The translations under genes and the position numbers were made by a program. Positions 43,704 through 52,101 of a stretch of 64,000 bases of DNA are shown here, one piece after another. The stretch is from assembly GCA_041905595.1 (NCBI GenBank), contig JAYRKT010000016.1, positions 1 to 64,000 on the forward strand, read 5' to 3'. Under the pieces are notes generated by a model. It saw only the letters and a program-made list of their open reading frames with translations, was not told the origin of the DNA and made no database searches. Each line of letters begins with the position of its first letter. Position 1 is the first letter of the stretch. The stretch is from Aliitabrizicola sp041905595. Lineage in GTDB: Bacteria; Pseudomonadota; Alphaproteobacteria; Rhodobacterales; Rhodobacteraceae.

Positions 43704-44536
43704 CAGCCTATTACGCCCCGCCTGGTGGCTTGCCGCCGCAATCCGCGATCCACACCGGTCGCGCGGTCTTTACCGAGGCCTATGCGGTGATACCGAAAGG
43801 GGTCTTCTCGGACATCGTGACAAGCTATCTTCCCGGATGGGCCGACACGCGGCTGTGGATGATCGCCCGGCCGATGTCGGGTTTCTCGGAAACCTTCAGC
43901 CAGTATGTGATGGAGGTTGAGCCCGGCGGCGGCTCGGACCAGCCCGAGAACGATCCGGCGGCGCAATCGGTGATCTTCGTGACAGCGGGCGAACTGACCC
44001 TGACGATCGAGGACGCGCGGCACCACCTGACCTCAGGTGGCTACGCCTATATTCCCGCCGGGACGGCCTGGCGGCTTTGGGCCGGCGGCACCGAGCCGGC
44101 CCGCTTTCATTGGGTGCGCAAGATCTGGGAACCGGCGGAGGGGATCCCGAAACCGACCGCCTTCGTTTCAAACGAACGGCAGATCGCCCCCATCGCCATG
44201 CCTGATACCGACGGGCGGTGGGCAACGACCCGCTTCGTCGATCCGGCCGACCTGCGCCACGACATGCACGTGAACATCGTCACCTTCCTGCCAGGGGGCG
44301 TCATCCCGTTCGAAGAGACCCATGTCATGGAACACGGGCTTTATGTGCTGGAGGGCAAGGCCGTCTACCGGCTGAACCGCGACTGGGTCGAGGTCGAGGC
44401 GGGCGATTTCATGTGGCTGCGCGCCTATTGCCCGCAGGCCTGCTACGCCGCGGGGCCGGGGCCGTTCCGTTACCTGCTCTACAAGGACGTGAACCGTCAT
44501 GCGCGGCTGCGCGGGCCGTGGTCGACGGGTCGCTGA
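43700..44536 (+). CDS. (S)-ureidoglycine aminohydrolase
   Basis: A 278 aa bicupin that deaminates S-ureidoglycine to S-ureidoglycolate with Mn2+. The family N-terminus MTAYYAPPGGLPPQ and the metal-binding second cupin EETHVMEHGLYVLEGKAVYRL are present, and YLLYKDVNRH closes the fold. Allantoate amidohydrolase, which makes its substrate, is not in the window. The ATG overlaps the fused enzyme stop. A G/C hairpin and repeat follow the stop. Confidence 0.92.
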   Translation: MTAYYAPPGGLPPQSAIHTGRAVFTEAYAVIPKGVFSDIVTSYLPGWADTRLWMIARPMSGFSETFSQYVMEVEPGGGSDQPENDPAAQSVIFVTAGELTLTIEDARHHLTSGGYAYIPAGTAWRLWAGGTEPARFHWVRKIWEPAEGIPKPTAFVSNERQIAPIAMPDTDGRWATTRFVDPADLRHDMHVNIVTFLPGGVIPFEETHVMEHGLYVLEGKAVYRLNRDWVEVEAGDFMWLRAYCPQACYAAGPGPFRYLLYKDVNRHARLRGPWSTGR

Positions 44537-44549
44537 ACGGAGACGTCGA

Positions 44550-44623
44550 GGGGGGCTTTTCGCCCCCCGGTGCGGACTTGCGTCCGCCCCTCCCCCCGCA
44601 GGATATTTGAGCAAAAGAGACAG
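44550..44623 (+). repeat. intergenic hairpin plus conserved tail, copy 2
   Basis: GGGGGGC (44550-44556) pairs with GCCCCCC (44562-44568) around TTTTC, and GCGGAC (44572-44577) can pair with GTCCGC (44582-44587). The tail at 44592-44623 matches 6242-6273 with two mismatches. It lies 14 bases after the aminohydrolase stop and before allA, as copy 1 lies between the peroxiredoxin and aminotransferase genes. Confidence 0.6.
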
Positions 44624-44675
44624 GGACTTGATCAGGATGCCGGGTCCGGTCCGCAGGAGTTCGAGGACCGCCACC

Positions 44676-45167
44676 ATGCAGATCATCACCGCCGAGCCTC
44701 TTACCGCGCCGGCCTTTGCTGATTTCGGCGATGTGCTCTCGGCGGAGGGCGCTCCGGACCGGATGATCAACGAGGGGCTTTGCGGTCGGCATCACGACCG
44801 CGCGCGGCTCGACTTTGTCGGCGGGCGGGCGGGGATCTCGATCTTCGACGCGGTGCCGCGTGCGCTTCCTTACGAGTTCGACCTGGTCGAGCGTCACCCG
44901 GAAGGGAGCCAGGCTTTCATCCCGATGGCGGCGGCGCCTTTTCTTGTCATTGTGGCGCCGGACGACGGTGGGCTGCCGGGCAGACCGCGCGCCTTTCTGA
45001 CCGACGGAGCGCAGGCGATCAACCTGCATCGCGGCACTTGGCATGGCGTGCTGACACCCCTGTCTGCACCGGGCCTGTTCGCCGTCGTGGACCGGATCGG
45101 CGATGGGGCCAATCTTGAGGAGCACCGCTATCCCGAGCGGTTTCGCGTGGTCTCCCCAGGCCGCTGA
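44676..45167 (+). CDS. allA: ureidoglycolate lyase
   Basis: A 163 aa enzyme that splits ureidoglycolate into glyoxylate and urea. Family blocks: ITAEPLTAPAFADFGDVL, RMINEGLCGRHH, PYEFDLVERHPEGSQAFIPM and INLHRGTWHGVLTPL. The start ATG 44676 has a weak GGA-containing site; the frame is open further upstream but would run through the repeat. It is last of the plus-strand ureide genes and converges on the GAPDH-family gene with seven bases between the stops. Confidence 0.93.
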   Translation: MQIITAEPLTAPAFADFGDVLSAEGAPDRMINEGLCGRHHDRARLDFVGGRAGISIFDAVPRALPYEFDLVERHPEGSQAFIPMAAAPFLVIVAPDDGGLPGRPRAFLTDGAQAINLHRGTWHGVLTPLSAPGLFAVVDRIGDGANLEEHRYPERFRVVSPGR

Positions 45168-45174
45168 TCGGCCC

Positions 45175-46143
45175 TCAGGCCATCAGGCGCGCCACATCGA
45201 GCATCCGGTTGGAAAAACCCCATTCATTGTCGTACCAACCGAACACCCGGACCATCCCGCTCTTCGTGACGCGGGTCTCGGGCAGCGCCATGACGATGCT
45301 CTCGGGCCTGGCCCTGAGATCGGTCGAGACAAGTGGTCGATCGGTAACCCCGATCACCCCGCCAGCCGCTGCAAGCACAACATTTAGCTCGGCTGCGGTC
45401 GGAACCCGCTCGACCATTACCGCTAGGTCGACGGCCGAGACGCTGGCGGTCGGAACCCGCACGGCCGAGCCTTCGATCCGGCCGGCGATCTCGGGCAGAA
45501 CCTGATCGAGCAGGCGCTGAGCAGAAGTCGTGGTCGGAACCATCGACAGGGCGGCTGCCCGACTGCGGGCGAAATCGGCGGCCGGCGCATCGACGGTCGG
45601 CTGGCTGCCGGTGTAGCAATGTATGGTGGTCATGGAGCCGGTCACGACCCCGAAGGCTCGGTGCAGGACCTTTGCCAGAGGCGCGAGTGCATTGGTGGTG
45701 CAGGACGCATTCGAGACGATGCGCTGGCCACCCAGGGCCGCCTCGTTCGCACCCAGCACCACGGTCAACTCCGCCGCACGCGATGGGCCGGAGATCAGGA
45801 CGCGTCCGGCGCCGGCGGCCAGTCCCTGCCCCGCAACCTCCGCACTGTCGGCGCGGCCGGTGCATTCCATGACCACATCTATTCCGGTGAGATCCAGTCT
45901 CGTCAGGTCGGGAGTGCGATGAAGGGGAATTGCCTGGCCATTCACGACAAGCGCGCTATCCCGCAGGGCAACGCTGCCGCGGAACGGGCCGAAGACACTG
46001 TCATATTCAAAGAGGTAGGCGCACATCGCGGCGTCGGCGATGTCGTTTATCCCCGCGATCTCAAGCCCCGGCGCGGCTCCGCCCGCCCAGGCCCGCAGGA
46101 CCGACCGGCCAATCCGGCCGAAACCGTTGATGAAGATGCGCAT
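45175..46143 (-). CDS. glyceraldehyde-3-phosphate dehydrogenase family protein
   Basis: A 322 aa NAD-dependent dehydrogenase. The N-terminal INGFGRIGRS, catalytic Cys148 in SNASCTTN, His175 in TTIHCYTG, and C-terminal WYDNEWGFSNRMLD are all conserved. Some segments deviate from classical GAPDH: SMVPTTTSAQRLLDQVLPE replaces the usual TGAAKAVGKVLPE. It could be a GAPDH paralogue or an erythrose-4-phosphate dehydrogenase-like enzyme. It stands alone, not with tkt or pgk, which also suggests a second copy. Start at MRIFINGFGRIG. Confidence 0.85.
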   Translation of the reverse strand: MRIFINGFGRIGRSVLRAWAGGAAPGLEIAGINDIADAAMCAYLFEYDSVFGPFRGSVALRDSALVVNGQAIPLHRTPDLTRLDLTGIDVVMECTGRADSAEVAGQGLAAGAGRVLISGPSRAAELTVVLGANEAALGGQRIVSNASCTTNALAPLAKVLHRAFGVVTGSMTTIHCYTGSQPTVDAPAADFARSRAAALSMVPTTTSAQRLLDQVLPEIAGRIEGSAVRVPTASVSAVDLAVMVERVPTAAELNVVLAAAGGVIGVTDRPLVSTDLRARPESIVMALPETRVTKSGMVRVFGWYDNEWGFSNRMLDVARLMA

Positions 46144-46224
46144 GACCCGCTCCGTCCCTGTCCTGGGCGCAGTCAGATCATGGTGCGCGGGCGGGTTCAA
46201 TGCCCCGCCCGGACGAGCAGGGCA

Positions 46225-46884
46225 TCAAGCCTTCGGGAAGAGCGCATCCGTCTGAGCCTGGACCTGCGCGGCAAGACCCGGATCGACGTTCATCTTCTGG
46301 GCCAGCAGCGCAAGATAGTCCCTCTCGGCGGGAGTATCGGGATCCACCACAATCACCGACGCCGTGTAAATCTGCGCGGCTTCTTCCGCCGATGTCGCCA
46401 TCGCCGCAATCCGGTCGATGTCGAGCGGCTGGGCAAGTTCTTCCTGGATCAGCTGCGCGACCTCTGGCCCGAGGCCAAGCGTCTGGATCTGCTGCTTGAT
46501 CTTCTCCTGCTCGTCGATGGTGACGTTGCCATCCGCCTTTGCGGCCGCGATCATGGCCCTCACGAGGCGCGCATTCAGCTGGTCCGTGACCTGGGGCGCG
46601 GCTGTATCGAGGCCAAGCGCGCCGGTAATCGCATCCATCGGCGATTTGCCCGCCTGATAGTCGGCATAGGCGCGCGAGGCGAGGCTGCCGATGAGCGCGG
46701 CGCCTCCGACACGGGCAACACCCGCCAAGCCGCCCTTCCCCCCCAGCAGTACGCCGAGCAGGCCGCCTGCGAGGGCACCCTTTGTGCCGGTCGACTGCGC
46801 GTCCCAGCTTTGCCTGGCCTTGTTCACGAGGTCGCTCCCACCGCCCGCAAAGAGCTGGTCCATGAGCTTCGATACGTCTCTCAT
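46225..46884 (-). CDS. DUF533/TerB-like tellurite-resistance-family protein
   Basis: A 219 aa protein of the DUF533 (YebE) type. The N-terminal half is a glycine-rich hydrophobic stretch (KGALAGGLLGVLLGGKGGLAG), and the C-terminal half is a helical TerB-like domain with KADGNVTIDEQEKI and an acidic DPDTPAERDYLALLAQ. The acidic residues could bind metal, but function is unknown. The frame begins with a TTG at 46890; I take the ATG at 46884. Confidence 0.75.
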   Translation of the reverse strand: MRDVSKLMDQLFAGGGSDLVNKARQSWDAQSTGTKGALAGGLLGVLLGGKGGLAGVARVGGAALIGSLASRAYADYQAGKSPMDAITGALGLDTAAPQVTDQLNARLVRAMIAAAKADGNVTIDEQEKIKQQIQTLGLGPEVAQLIQEELAQPLDIDRIAAMATSAEEAAQIYTASVIVVDPDTPAERDYLALLAQKMNVDPGLAAQVQAQTDALFPKA

Positions 46885-47161
46885 CCTCAAGTTCCCCCAT
46901 CAGGCAAACAACTGGTGCCTAAGACGGGAAGGTATGGTCAGCATCATGACGTTTCAACGACGAGACAGCCACCTCGGGCAGCAGTCGCCTTGCAACAGCT
47001 ACTCGCAGATGGAAATCGGCGAAAGTCCGCGCTGGTGGTGTCCGTTCATCGCCTGGTTTGCACCAACGGGCCGGATCAGCTCGTCCATCCGGGCCGCCAC
47101 TTGTCGCTTGTCGAGGCTCTCGGCAACCGACCTGCGGTGCAGTCAATCCCGCCGTTGACGG
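46885..47161. other. intergenic gap, possibly a coding relic on the minus strand
   Basis: A 277-base gap between the DUF533 gene and the metal ATPase gene. On the minus strand, from about 47140 to the stop at 46999-47001, a frame reads SVAESLDKRQVAARMDE and so on for about 47 residues with no start codon, because an in-frame TGA precedes it. It looks protein-like (charged helix), so it could be a fragment of an older gene; I cannot name it. Confidence 0.25.
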
Positions 47162-49153
47162 TTACGCCGTCTTCCGGTCGGCCCGGATCGGATCGAACAA
47201 CAAACGCAGGCCGTTCAGCACCACAAGTACCGTCCCGCCCTCGTGCCCGATGACCGCAAGCGGCAGGGGCAGTTCGAAGGCAAGCGCGCCAATCACCAGC
47301 AGGATCATCGCCGATAGGGCAAAGATCAGGTTCTGGCGAATGACGCGCCCGGTCCGTCGCGCCAGGCGGTGCGCCGCCGCGAGCCGGTCCATGTTTTCGG
47401 ACAGCAGCGCGACGTCTGCAGCCTGGAGTGCAACTTCGCTGCCGGCCGCCCCCATCGCAATCCCGACGTCGGCTCGGGCCAGCGCCGCGGCATCGTTCAC
47501 TCCGTCGCCGACAAAAGCGACCTTGCCCGCCTTGTGCAGGTCGGCCACAAGCCGCACCTTGTCTTCCGGCAGGAGGTCCGCATGGATCTCGTCATCGCGC
47601 AGGCCGAGTTCCCGGCCGATGCGCAGGGCAACCGGGCGGCGGTCGCCCGTCATCATCGCCAGCGTAGCGATGCCGCCTTCACGCAGGGCCTCCAGCCCCG
47701 CACGCGATGTCGCCCGCGGACGGTCTGCGACCGTCACGGCGCCATAGACTTGGGCATCGCGCCCCAGATAGACGATCGTCTCGGCCTCGTCGCCCAAGGC
47801 CTGCAGACCAGCCTGCTCCAGACTGGCGCCCATGCGGGCAGCCATACGCGCATTTCCCGCCCACAGCAGGTTCATCCCGTCATAGCTCTGGTCATCGCGG
47901 CCGGTGATCCCCTCACTTGGATGGGCTGTCACGCCAGATACTTCGACCGGGACCAGACCGCGAACCTCAACAGCGCGCCGGACGGCGTCGGCGATGTGAT
48001 GTTCGGAATGCGCCTCGATCCCGCCAAGAAGCGCCAGGAAGCGCTCTTCATCGCCGGTCAGATCAGCGATGCGGGTAACCTCGGCCTGGCCGGTGGTCAG
48101 TGTGCCCGTCTTGTCGAAGGCAAAACTCTTGACCGCCCCCAGGGTTTCCAGCGCTGCGCCGCCCTTGAACAGGACACCGCCACGCCCCGCCGCGGCCAGC
48201 GCGGACAAAATTGCCGCTGGCACCGAAATCACCACAGCGCATGGGCTGGCCGCGACCAGCAGTGTCGCAGCCCGATAAAGCGCATCGCCGAATGGCAATT
48301 CCAGCCAAAGGAAAACGCCAAGCGCTACAATCGAGCCCGCCAGCACGCCAACCGTATAGCGCTGACCGAACCAGGCGCTGAACCGCTCCGAAGGAGCCTT
48401 CGCAGCCTGGGCCTCAGTTACCAGCTTGATCATCCTGGCAATGGTGCCCTCGGACGCTGTCCGGTCCACCCGCACCTCAAGCACGGCATCTACGTTCACA
48501 GTCGCTTCGAAAACCGGCTGGCCGGGCCGTTTGTGCACCGGTACGGACTCGCCGGTGATCGTCGCCTCGTTGATCGAGCCTTCGCCCTCGACGATCGTGC
48601 CGTCCGCCGGCATCCGCGCGCCAGGGCGAATGACCACGCGATCCCCAACCACCAGGTCGCCGACTGCAATCTCCAAGACCTGACCATCTGGTTCGCGGCG
48701 CAGCGCCGTTTCGGGCCGCAGAGCCATTAGCGCCTCGACCGCCCGCCTCGCCTTTCCCATCGCCAGCTCTTCGAGGGTAGTCGAGAGGCTGAACAGCATC
48801 AGCAGGACCGCACCTTCCATCGGCGCACCGACGACTGCCGCCGCGACGGCAGCCACGACCATCAGAAGGTCGACATCAAGAACGCGATCATTCCAAAGTT
48901 CGGACAGCGCCCGCACAGCTGGCGGAACGCCACCGGCCAGGTAAACGACGCCGAGCGCAAGTATCTGAACTTCCCACGGACCCCGGCCAAGGACCATGGC
49001 AGCGGCCAACAGGAGGCCCCCTACAGTAAGGCCGGTCAGCAAAGTATCAGCCCGCGTATCGTCGCCTCGATCCGCAAGCGAATGCGCCATCGGCCCGGTC
49101 GCCTCGAGCGGCGCCTTGGCCGCAATCTCGTGCGTCAGATCCTGCCCGTCCAT
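47162..49153 (-). CDS. P1B-4 type heavy-metal-transporting P-type ATPase
   Basis: A 663 aa P-type ATPase that probably exports Zn2+, Co2+ or Fe2+. The transmembrane SPC motif (AASPCAVV) and the HEGGT motif in the last segments (GHEGGTVLVVLNGLRLL) are both diagnostic of the P1B-4 group. Phosphorylation is at DKTGTLT, with GDGVNDAAAL and SINEATITGES (TGES) present. No N-terminal metal-binding domain is seen, as usual for this group; the N-terminus is a short charged region. The ATG 49153 (MDGQDLTHE) is taken; the upstream frame extends to 49216. Confidence 0.88.
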   Translation of the reverse strand: MDGQDLTHEIAAKAPLEATGPMAHSLADRGDDTRADTLLTGLTVGGLLLAAAMVLGRGPWEVQILALGVVYLAGGVPPAVRALSELWNDRVLDVDLLMVVAAVAAAVVGAPMEGAVLLMLFSLSTTLEELAMGKARRAVEALMALRPETALRREPDGQVLEIAVGDLVVGDRVVIRPGARMPADGTIVEGEGSINEATITGESVPVHKRPGQPVFEATVNVDAVLEVRVDRTASEGTIARMIKLVTEAQAAKAPSERFSAWFGQRYTVGVLAGSIVALGVFLWLELPFGDALYRAATLLVAASPCAVVISVPAAILSALAAAGRGGVLFKGGAALETLGAVKSFAFDKTGTLTTGQAEVTRIADLTGDEERFLALLGGIEAHSEHHIADAVRRAVEVRGLVPVEVSGVTAHPSEGITGRDDQSYDGMNLLWAGNARMAARMGASLEQAGLQALGDEAETIVYLGRDAQVYGAVTVADRPRATSRAGLEALREGGIATLAMMTGDRRPVALRIGRELGLRDDEIHADLLPEDKVRLVADLHKAGKVAFVGDGVNDAAALARADVGIAMGAAGSEVALQAADVALLSENMDRLAAAHRLARRTGRVIRQNLIFALSAMILLVIGALAFELPLPLAVIGHEGGTVLVVLNGLRLLFDPIRADRKTA

Positions 49154-49240
49154 TTTCGACCTTCGTCTATCGGCGTAACACCTCCAGAAGGTTGCACGGA
49201 ATGACGGAAGCTCCAATGACTTGCCGCAAGTCGCGAGGTG

Positions 49241-49549
49241 TCAACGCACATCTTCCCCGATACGCACCGTCAGGAACCCATTGTTAGGAAAGGTCTCGAT
49301 CGCCCCATCAGCATAGGTGATGCGGAACTCACCTTCATAAAGCCCGGCATCCGTCGTATCGGCTGCGGCCCAGCCATACTCCACGACCGCCCCTTCAAGG
49401 ATATCGCAGGGCGCGTCGATGATCGTCGCTCCGCCGCGCAGTCGCATCTGGAACTGCACGGTGGCCCCGACCAGACTGACCGCAGGCTCAAGCGCATAGC
49501 GCAGGGCGGGCGAGGTGTCGCCGCGCTTGATATAGAATGTCTCGTTCAT
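49241..49549 (-). CDS. phage baseplate/tail protein, BppU N-terminal domain-like
   Basis: A 102 aa beta-rich protein. The start MNETFYIKRGDTSPALRYAL, with V-x-F-x-M and the SLVGATVQFQMRLRGG pattern, resembles the N-terminal domain of siphophage BppU and related proteins that attach receptor-binding proteins to the tail. It is the last gene of the four-gene cassette and has a GGAG-containing leader before ATG 49549. The identification is from pattern only. Confidence 0.55.
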   Translation of the reverse strand: MNETFYIKRGDTSPALRYALEPAVSLVGATVQFQMRLRGGATIIDAPCDILEGAVVEYGWAAADTTDAGLYEGEFRITYADGAIETFPNNGFLTVRIGEDVR

Positions 49550-49563
49550 TCGCTTTTCTCCTC

Positions 49564-51765
49564 TCAGGCGATCGCGCTCGCGCCGCTGCCGTCCAGATGC
49601 CAAAGCTGGAACAGGCCAGCCTCGTTGCCGGCATAGGGCGCCGTCGGCGGCGTGAAGTCCGCGATATAGCGCTCCGTGAGCCAGATCGCATGTTCGTCAC
49701 TCGTTCCGGGCCACTGATAGGTCGCGGGGCTCGATCCGAAGGCATTGACGCCGTAGACTGAACTGCCCGCTCCCCGGACCGGGATTGCCGCTCCCTCGCT
49801 CGCGATAAGCGCACCATCCAGGTAAAGCCGCCGCTGCGCAGGCGTGCAGACCAGCGCCACATGGTGCTCAAGCCCATCCGCCACCACCGGGTTCGTACCG
49901 GCGACCGAGTTGGTGCTGTCGCCCACATAGCTGTCGGCTGAACTGGTGTTGCGGAAGTTGCCGACGATCCGTCCGGCACTGTTCACGCCGATCCAGCCCT
50001 TGTTGGACATGCCAGCCAGGACGCGCGCGGCAGACGGTGCTGCAGACAGGGTGAACCGCGCCTCGATCGTCCAGGTCGCAACGGCCGGAAGGGCGGCCCC
50101 TGCCGTCGAGGTCAGGCCATAACCCGCCGTCACGCGCTGGCCAAAGCCCGTGATTGAACTTCCATAGGTCGCCGAGGTCATGGTCAGGGCCTGCGCCGCT
50201 GTGCTGGCCAGGATCGGCGCTGCAGTAACCGCTCGAACGGTTCCGTTTAGCGGACGCCCGATGCCAAATCCGTCCGCGCTGTTGTCGTAGATCATGTCAG
50301 CGCCCCCATCCGCGGCCGGATCGCTGCCGCGCGCGAACCACACGTCCAGAGCCACGCCATCGGCTTGCGCTGCAGCAAGCTTCAACGTGATCGTCGTGCC
50401 GCCGATCGTGATCGGCGTCGTGGCATCCAATGAAAGGGCCGTGCCGGTATCGCCCCGCGCATAGACCTTGAACCGCGTCGCTGGCGACCCAATCGAACTC
50501 AGCCCGGTCGCTCCCGGTGGCAGCGCCACCGTCAACGCGATATCGGTCTGGCTCGTCCGCAGGGCCGAGGTGATCACGGGCTGCGCGTAGCCCCGCATCG
50601 CCCGGCTGAAGGCCCGCGCCAGCGCAACGCCACCAGCTTGGGTTTCGTGGACGCCATCTACCAGAGCCACGTCAACCGGTTGAGCATAGGTTCCACCGTT
50701 TGCAGCCGCCCAATCCGCTTGCGTCTGCCGGATGCTGGCAATCCGGTCGCCCGTGCCCCAACTGGTCGACGAAATGTTCGGCAGAGCGCAAAGCAGCTTT
50801 CCGAAGGTCGCGCCCATGACCCCATTGTGGGCGGAGATGTTGGCAAACAGGCTGTTCAGCGCCTGCCTGTAGACCAACGGAGCCGTTCCCGCGCTTGAAT
50901 CGCTGTGACCCTGGAACCAGATGAACTGTTCGAACCCGCCAACCGAATCCAGCACCGCCAGAAGTGGCGCGTTCTCCGTTCCGCCGGGCACGAACGCGCT
51001 GATGGCCTGCGCGCCCCGGGCATGTCCGACCAGCGCGCAGGTCACGCCATGTGCCGAGATCTGGTCCTTGAGTAGCACGGCCGCCCCGGCACTGTCGTAC
51101 TTGCCGCTGTCGGTCGGGAACGCCCAGGCGGGCGTCAGGTCGGTTTTCTGGCTGTCCTGATAGGTGCCAAAGATCACCCCGTTCGCGTCCGGCGTGATCG
51201 CCAGATCGGTCAGCGTGGTAGTCTGGCTGTCCATCTTGGCAAAGAGACGCACTGCCAGCGACTGCCCCGCCAATGCGATAACCCGACCGACGCCGACGGC
51301 ATTCGCATAGCTGTGAACTGCCGTCGCCCCGTTGGTCCGGAACTGGATGGTCAGCCAGCCCCGCCGGGCGGGGACATCCGGGCAGACGACCGCGGCAGTT
51401 CCGGCCCCGAGCCCGGTCGCGGCGGCGGTCCAGTCCTTCAGCACCGTGCCGTCTTCGGCTTTCAGCACCCGATAGTCCAGCGTTGCGGCCGTACCGCTCA
51501 ACGTGACCTGGAAGGTGAGCGTTCCCACGCCCTTCCCGGCTTCGCCTCCGGCGACAGTGCGACGCTGCGCCACCGAATAGGCTGCAGGACCGGAGACTGC
51601 CGTGATGACGTTCACCGCTGTGTCCGCCACCGTAAGTTCACCTGCGGCCATGACCCCGGCAATCGCCTTGTAGGTTCCCGGCACAGTCGGCCTCACGGCC
51701 ACACCCTCTGCCGCGTCCATCTCGATGATCGTCGTGGCTGCGGGGATGAAATATTGCTTCACCAT
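49564..51765 (-). CDS. SGNH-hydrolase plus LamG/concanavalin-like tail fibre protein
   Basis: A 733 aa protein without a signal peptide. Residues 1-150 are a beta-rich N-terminal region (attachment part). Residues about 160-390 form an SGNH/sialate O-acetylesterase-like domain: catalytic Ser in LAGQSLAVR, FIWFQGHSDSS as the central block, and DGVHETQAGG with the Asp-x-x-His pair. The middle (about 390-500) is another beta region, and residues about 545-733 form a LamG/concanavalin A-like domain (TWTIEARFTLSAAPSAARV ... LEHHVALVCTPAQRRLYLDG). Such chimeras trim O-acetyl groups from surface polysaccharide and bind it. The GQSL/GHSDS residues differ slightly from the GQSN/GESD norm. Confidence 0.7.
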   Translation of the reverse strand: MVKQYFIPAATTIIEMDAAEGVAVRPTVPGTYKAIAGVMAAGELTVADTAVNVITAVSGPAAYSVAQRRTVAGGEAGKGVGTLTFQVTLSGTAATLDYRVLKAEDGTVLKDWTAAATGLGAGTAAVVCPDVPARRGWLTIQFRTNGATAVHSYANAVGVGRVIALAGQSLAVRLFAKMDSQTTTLTDLAITPDANGVIFGTYQDSQKTDLTPAWAFPTDSGKYDSAGAAVLLKDQISAHGVTCALVGHARGAQAISAFVPGGTENAPLLAVLDSVGGFEQFIWFQGHSDSSAGTAPLVYRQALNSLFANISAHNGVMGATFGKLLCALPNISSTSWGTGDRIASIRQTQADWAAANGGTYAQPVDVALVDGVHETQAGGVALARAFSRAMRGYAQPVITSALRTSQTDIALTVALPPGATGLSSIGSPATRFKVYARGDTGTALSLDATTPITIGGTTITLKLAAAQADGVALDVWFARGSDPAADGGADMIYDNSADGFGIGRPLNGTVRAVTAAPILASTAAQALTMTSATYGSSITGFGQRVTAGYGLTSTAGAALPAVATWTIEARFTLSAAPSAARVLAGMSNKGWIGVNSAGRIVGNFRNTSSADSYVGDSTNSVAGTNPVVADGLEHHVALVCTPAQRRLYLDGALIASEGAAIPVRGAGSSVYGVNAFGSSPATYQWPGTSDEHAIWLTERYIADFTPPTAPYAGNEAGLFQLWHLDGSGASAIA

Positions 51766-51789
51766 CGGATCGGTCCCTCATCCTGTCTT

Positions 51790-52095
51790 TCAGTGCCGCA
51801 GCATCAGACGGCCGCCATTTCGGCTGTCCGGGGGAAGCGACCCCCGACGCCCCGAGGGCACCACGTCGCCCGCAACAATCCTGCTGCCCCCCGTCAATGG
51901 CAGCGTGCCTCCAGCAGAAGCAGCAGCCTCAACGGCGGCCGTCGCTGTTCCGCCAAGATCCAGCACGCCCGTGGCTGAAATGCTCGCGCCCCCGCCCGTC
52001 CACGTCGCGCCCGATGCAGAAATTGCGTTGGCAGCTGGCGCCCCGCCGATCCAGGTTGCGCCGTCGGAGCCGATCGTGTTCAGCATCTCCGTCAT
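51790..52095 (-). CDS. small hypothetical protein of the tail cassette
   Basis: A 101 aa protein with low-complexity Gly/Ala/Ser/Thr composition. Two similar short segments occur near the N-terminus (ATWIGGAPAANAISASG and ATWTGGGASISATG), suggesting a short beta repeat. No catalytic motif is visible. It lies six bases after the 133 aa gene and 24 before the fibre gene, so it is part of the same operon. No known family recognised. Confidence 0.5.
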   Translation of the reverse strand: MTEMLNTIGSDGATWIGGAPAANAISASGATWTGGGASISATGVLDLGGTATAAVEAAASAGGTLPLTGGSRIVAGDVVPSGRRGSLPPDSRNGGRLMLRH

Positions 52096-52101
52096 CTGCG
52101 A

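Noticed and set aside
49170..49200. MerR-type operator before the P1B-4 ATPase
   Set aside because: ACCT-N5-AGGT has arms of only four bases and no MerR-family gene is adjacent; too short to support.
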